Origin: DATLFP01 sp035540955
Lineage (GTDB): Bacteria > Actinomycetota > Acidimicrobiia > Acidimicrobiales > CADCSY01
DNA: 22,784 nt
Reading direction: 5' to 3'
Assembly: GCA_035540955.1 (NCBI GenBank)
Contig: DATLFP010000149.1
Span: 1 to 22,784 of the forward strand
The notes below the pieces were generated by a model, which saw nothing but the letters and a program-made list of their open reading frames with translations, had not been told where the DNA came from and did not search any database. Positions 21,493 through 22,784 of this stretch are shown here, piece by piece (positions within the stretch are counted from its first letter, which is position 1; every line of letters starts with the position of its first letter). The position numbers were made by a program, and so were the translations under genes.

Positions 21493-21741
21493 TCAGCGCC
21501 CGCGGTGGCGGTCGAGGTAGTCGATGACGCCGTCGAGCGTCGCGACCTCGGGGTAGTCCAGCTCGGGGATCTCGACGCCGGTGGCGTCGTGGAGGCGTTG
21601 CACGAAGGTCAGGAAGTCGAAGGAGTCGAGGTCGAGCGCCTCCTGGAGCAGCTCGCCCCCCGACAGCGTGGCGGCGCCGGCCCCCGGCGCGAGGTCGTCG
21701 AGGACGCCCACCGCCATCGTTCGCAGCTGCGCACGTTCCAT
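21493..21741 (-). CDS. Acyl carrier protein-like protein (82 aa)
   Basis: A four-helix carrier protein with the phosphopantetheine site ALDLDSFDFLTFVQRL, Ser40 being the attachment residue (DSFDF in place of the common DSLDF). Helix 3/4 segments GVEIPELDYPEVATLDGVI are typical. Many acidic residues and the length of about 80 fit ACPs. The start ATG 21741 overlaps the stop of the upstream acyltransferase gene (TGATG), so the two are made together. No fatty-acid or polyketide genes are in the window, so it is likely a dedicated carrier for the neighbouring 2-oxo acid dehydrogenase-type system rather than the housekeeping ACP. Confidence 0.9.
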   Translation of the reverse strand: MERAQLRTMAVGVLDDLAPGAGAATLSGGELLQEALDLDSFDFLTFVQRLHDATGVEIPELDYPEVATLDGVIDYLDRHRGR

Positions 21742-22784
21742 CACAGCACCTCCGGTTCCTGGAGCAGCCGCTCGACGGTGCGGAGGAAGCGGCTCCCCTC
21801 GTGACCGTTCGTGACCCGGTGATCGGCGGCCAGGGTCAGCTGGACCGTCGGTCGGACGGCGAGCATGCCGTGCTCGGCCCACGGCCGCTCGGCGATCCGT
21901 CCCACGCCCAGCATCGCCACCTGCGGCGGGTAGATGACGGGCTGGACAGCGTCAGCCCCGGCGTCGCCGAGGCTGGTGACCGTCAGCGAGGGCTCGCCCA
22001 TCTCCGATGCCCGCAGCCGTCCGGCCTTCGCCCGGCTCAACATCCCGGCGAGCGCCGTCATGAGCTCGGGCAGGGCGAGCGCGTCGGCGCCGACGACCAC
22101 GGGGGCGATCAGCCCCCCGCCCCGGCGGGCCACGGCGACACCGAGGTCGACCCGCTCGGACCGCTCGTAGCGACCGTCCCGGTACCAGCCGTTGACGCCG
22201 TCGACCTCGAGCGCGGCGATCGCCGTCGCTCGCAGGATGAGCGCCACCGGCAGGACCCGCTCGGCCACCACGGCGGCGCGGTTGCGCTCCTCCAGCCAGC
22301 GCAGCGCCCCCGACAGGTCGACGAGGAGGTCGAGGTGGTAGTGGGGGATCTCTCGCTTGGACCGCGCCATCAGCGACCCGACCGCGGCCCGGGCGGCGTC
22401 CTCGGGGGGCGCTGGTGTGGCGGGCGCGCCGGAGGGCGGGGCGACCACCGGCTCACCCGGTGTCGCCGGTCCGGCGGCGCGGTCGAGGTCGGCGACGAGG
22501 ACGGCGCCCGCCGGGCCGCTGCCGGCGAGGTGGCGGAGATCGAGGCCCCGCTCGCGTGCGAGCCGCCGGGCGAGGGGCGACGCCCGGCGGCGCTCGAGCG
22601 CCGTCGCCGCCTCGACATCGGCGCGGGTCACGAGACCGCCGGGCCCGGTGCCGGCCACGCTCGCCACCGCCACGCCGAGCTCGTCGGCCCGGTGGCGGAC
22701 GAGCGGCGACAGGACGTGCGGCTCGGGCTCGGGCTGGGGTCGCGGCTCGGGCGCGGGCGGCGCCGGAGGGGCCGGAGGTGGTGC
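21741..22784 (-). CDS. 2-oxo acid dehydrogenase E2-type acyltransferase, N-terminus beyond window
   Basis: The frame is open to the right edge, so the start and probably the lipoyl domain are missing. Visible in order (347 residues): a Pro/Ala/Glu linker; a first peripheral-subunit-binding domain (LSPLVRHRADELGV to GPGGLVTRADV); a second one directly after it (ASPLARRLARERGLDL to GPAGAVLVADL); another Pro-rich linker; and the catalytic domain (about 135-345). The catalytic end reads DHRVTNGHEG, with His in place but Asn where most E2s have Asp (HxxxDG). E2 enzymes pass acyl groups from lipoyl to CoA. The overlapping ACP gene raises the chance that the acceptor or donor is an ACP instead. E1 genes are presumably outside the window. 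Confidence 0.9.
   Translation of the reverse strand, partial: APPPAPPAPPAPEPRPQPEPEPHVLSPLVRHRADELGVAVASVAGTGPGGLVTRADVEAATALERRRASPLARRLARERGLDLRHLAGSGPAGAVLVADLDRAAGPATPGEPVVAPPSGAPATPAPPEDAARAAVGSLMARSKREIPHYHLDLLVDLSGALRWLEERNRAAVVAERVLPVALILRATAIAALEVDGVNGWYRDGRYERSERVDLGVAVARRGGGLIAPVVVGADALALPELMTALAGMLSRAKAGRLRASEMGEPSLTVTSLGDAGADAVQPVIYPPQVAMLGVGRIAERPWAEHGMLAVRPTVQLTLAADHRVTNGHEGSRFLRTVERLLQEPEVL

Noticed and set aside
1..22784. Phage, insertion sequence or foreign island
   Set aside because: I found no transposase, integrase, phage gene or tRNA junction. Base composition and gene style look uniform by eye.

Overview
The window is very GC-rich and gene-dense. Genes often overlap by ATGA, GTGA or TGATG, and several have start codons placed exactly where transcription should begin (leaderless starts). 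This points to an actinobacterium. The gene families resemble those of Acidimicrobiia and relatives, but no rRNA or marker gene here fixes the lineage.

The core is a DosR/DevR-type dormancy (hypoxia, NO, redox) locus. The response regulator at 13273-13938 is very like mycobacterial DosR. The kinase at 8721-9860 (minus) is a shortened DosS/DosT with one GAF domain, and it keeps the residues matching the DosS heme ligand His149 and the distal Tyr171. Around them lie the types of gene known from the mycobacterial DosR regulon: universal stress proteins (5397-6218, 11861-12283, 15696-16397), pyridoxamine-oxidase-like split-barrel flavoproteins (8299-8724, 9977-10399) and a CBS-domain protein (19138-19809). 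There are also metabolic genes: a CoA-transferase, an acyl-CoA dehydrogenase, PEP synthase and a beta-CASP metallo-hydrolase.

The main result is a promoter code read directly from the DNA. Nearly every transcription unit is preceded by a 14-bp imperfect palindrome close to GGGACCTTCGACCC, often in pairs or triplets 21-22 bp apart. The proximal copy starts 37-38 bp before a degenerate -10 hexamer (G/C-A-N-N-N-T). In six units a start codon follows the hexamer after 6-7 nt. This places the box centre near -43, the class II position known for DevR. Several boxes serve two divergent genes at the same offset. Two promoters depart from the rule (43-44 bp).

Layout: 1-279 (minus), edge-truncated membrane protein; 442-624, small ORF with two boxes; 640-6218 (minus), DUF4389 protein, FtsX-type permease, ABC ATPase and tandem USP, possibly one transcript; 6333-7610, CoA-transferase; 7601-8212 (minus), unknown Cys-containing protein; 8299-8724, split-barrel protein; 8721-9860 (minus), sensor kinase; 9977-11783, split-barrel protein plus beta-CASP hydrolase; 11861-12283 (minus), USP; 12407-13938, operon of small protein, lipoprotein cytochrome c, small CxxC protein and DosR; 14014-16397, unknown protein, acyl-CoA dehydrogenase and degenerate USP; 16482-18964 (minus), DUF1918 protein and PEP synthase; 19138-21044, CBS-BON protein and Gmad2/GerMN protein; 21121-21483, GNAT; 21493-22784 (minus), acyl carrier protein and edge-truncated E2 acyltransferase.

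Inferred logic: loss of oxygen or a redox change is sensed by the heme-GAF kinase. DosR then activates its own operon and a set of stress, redox and acyl-CoA/PEP metabolism genes. I saw no tRNA, rRNA, CRISPR array, insertion sequence or phage gene.
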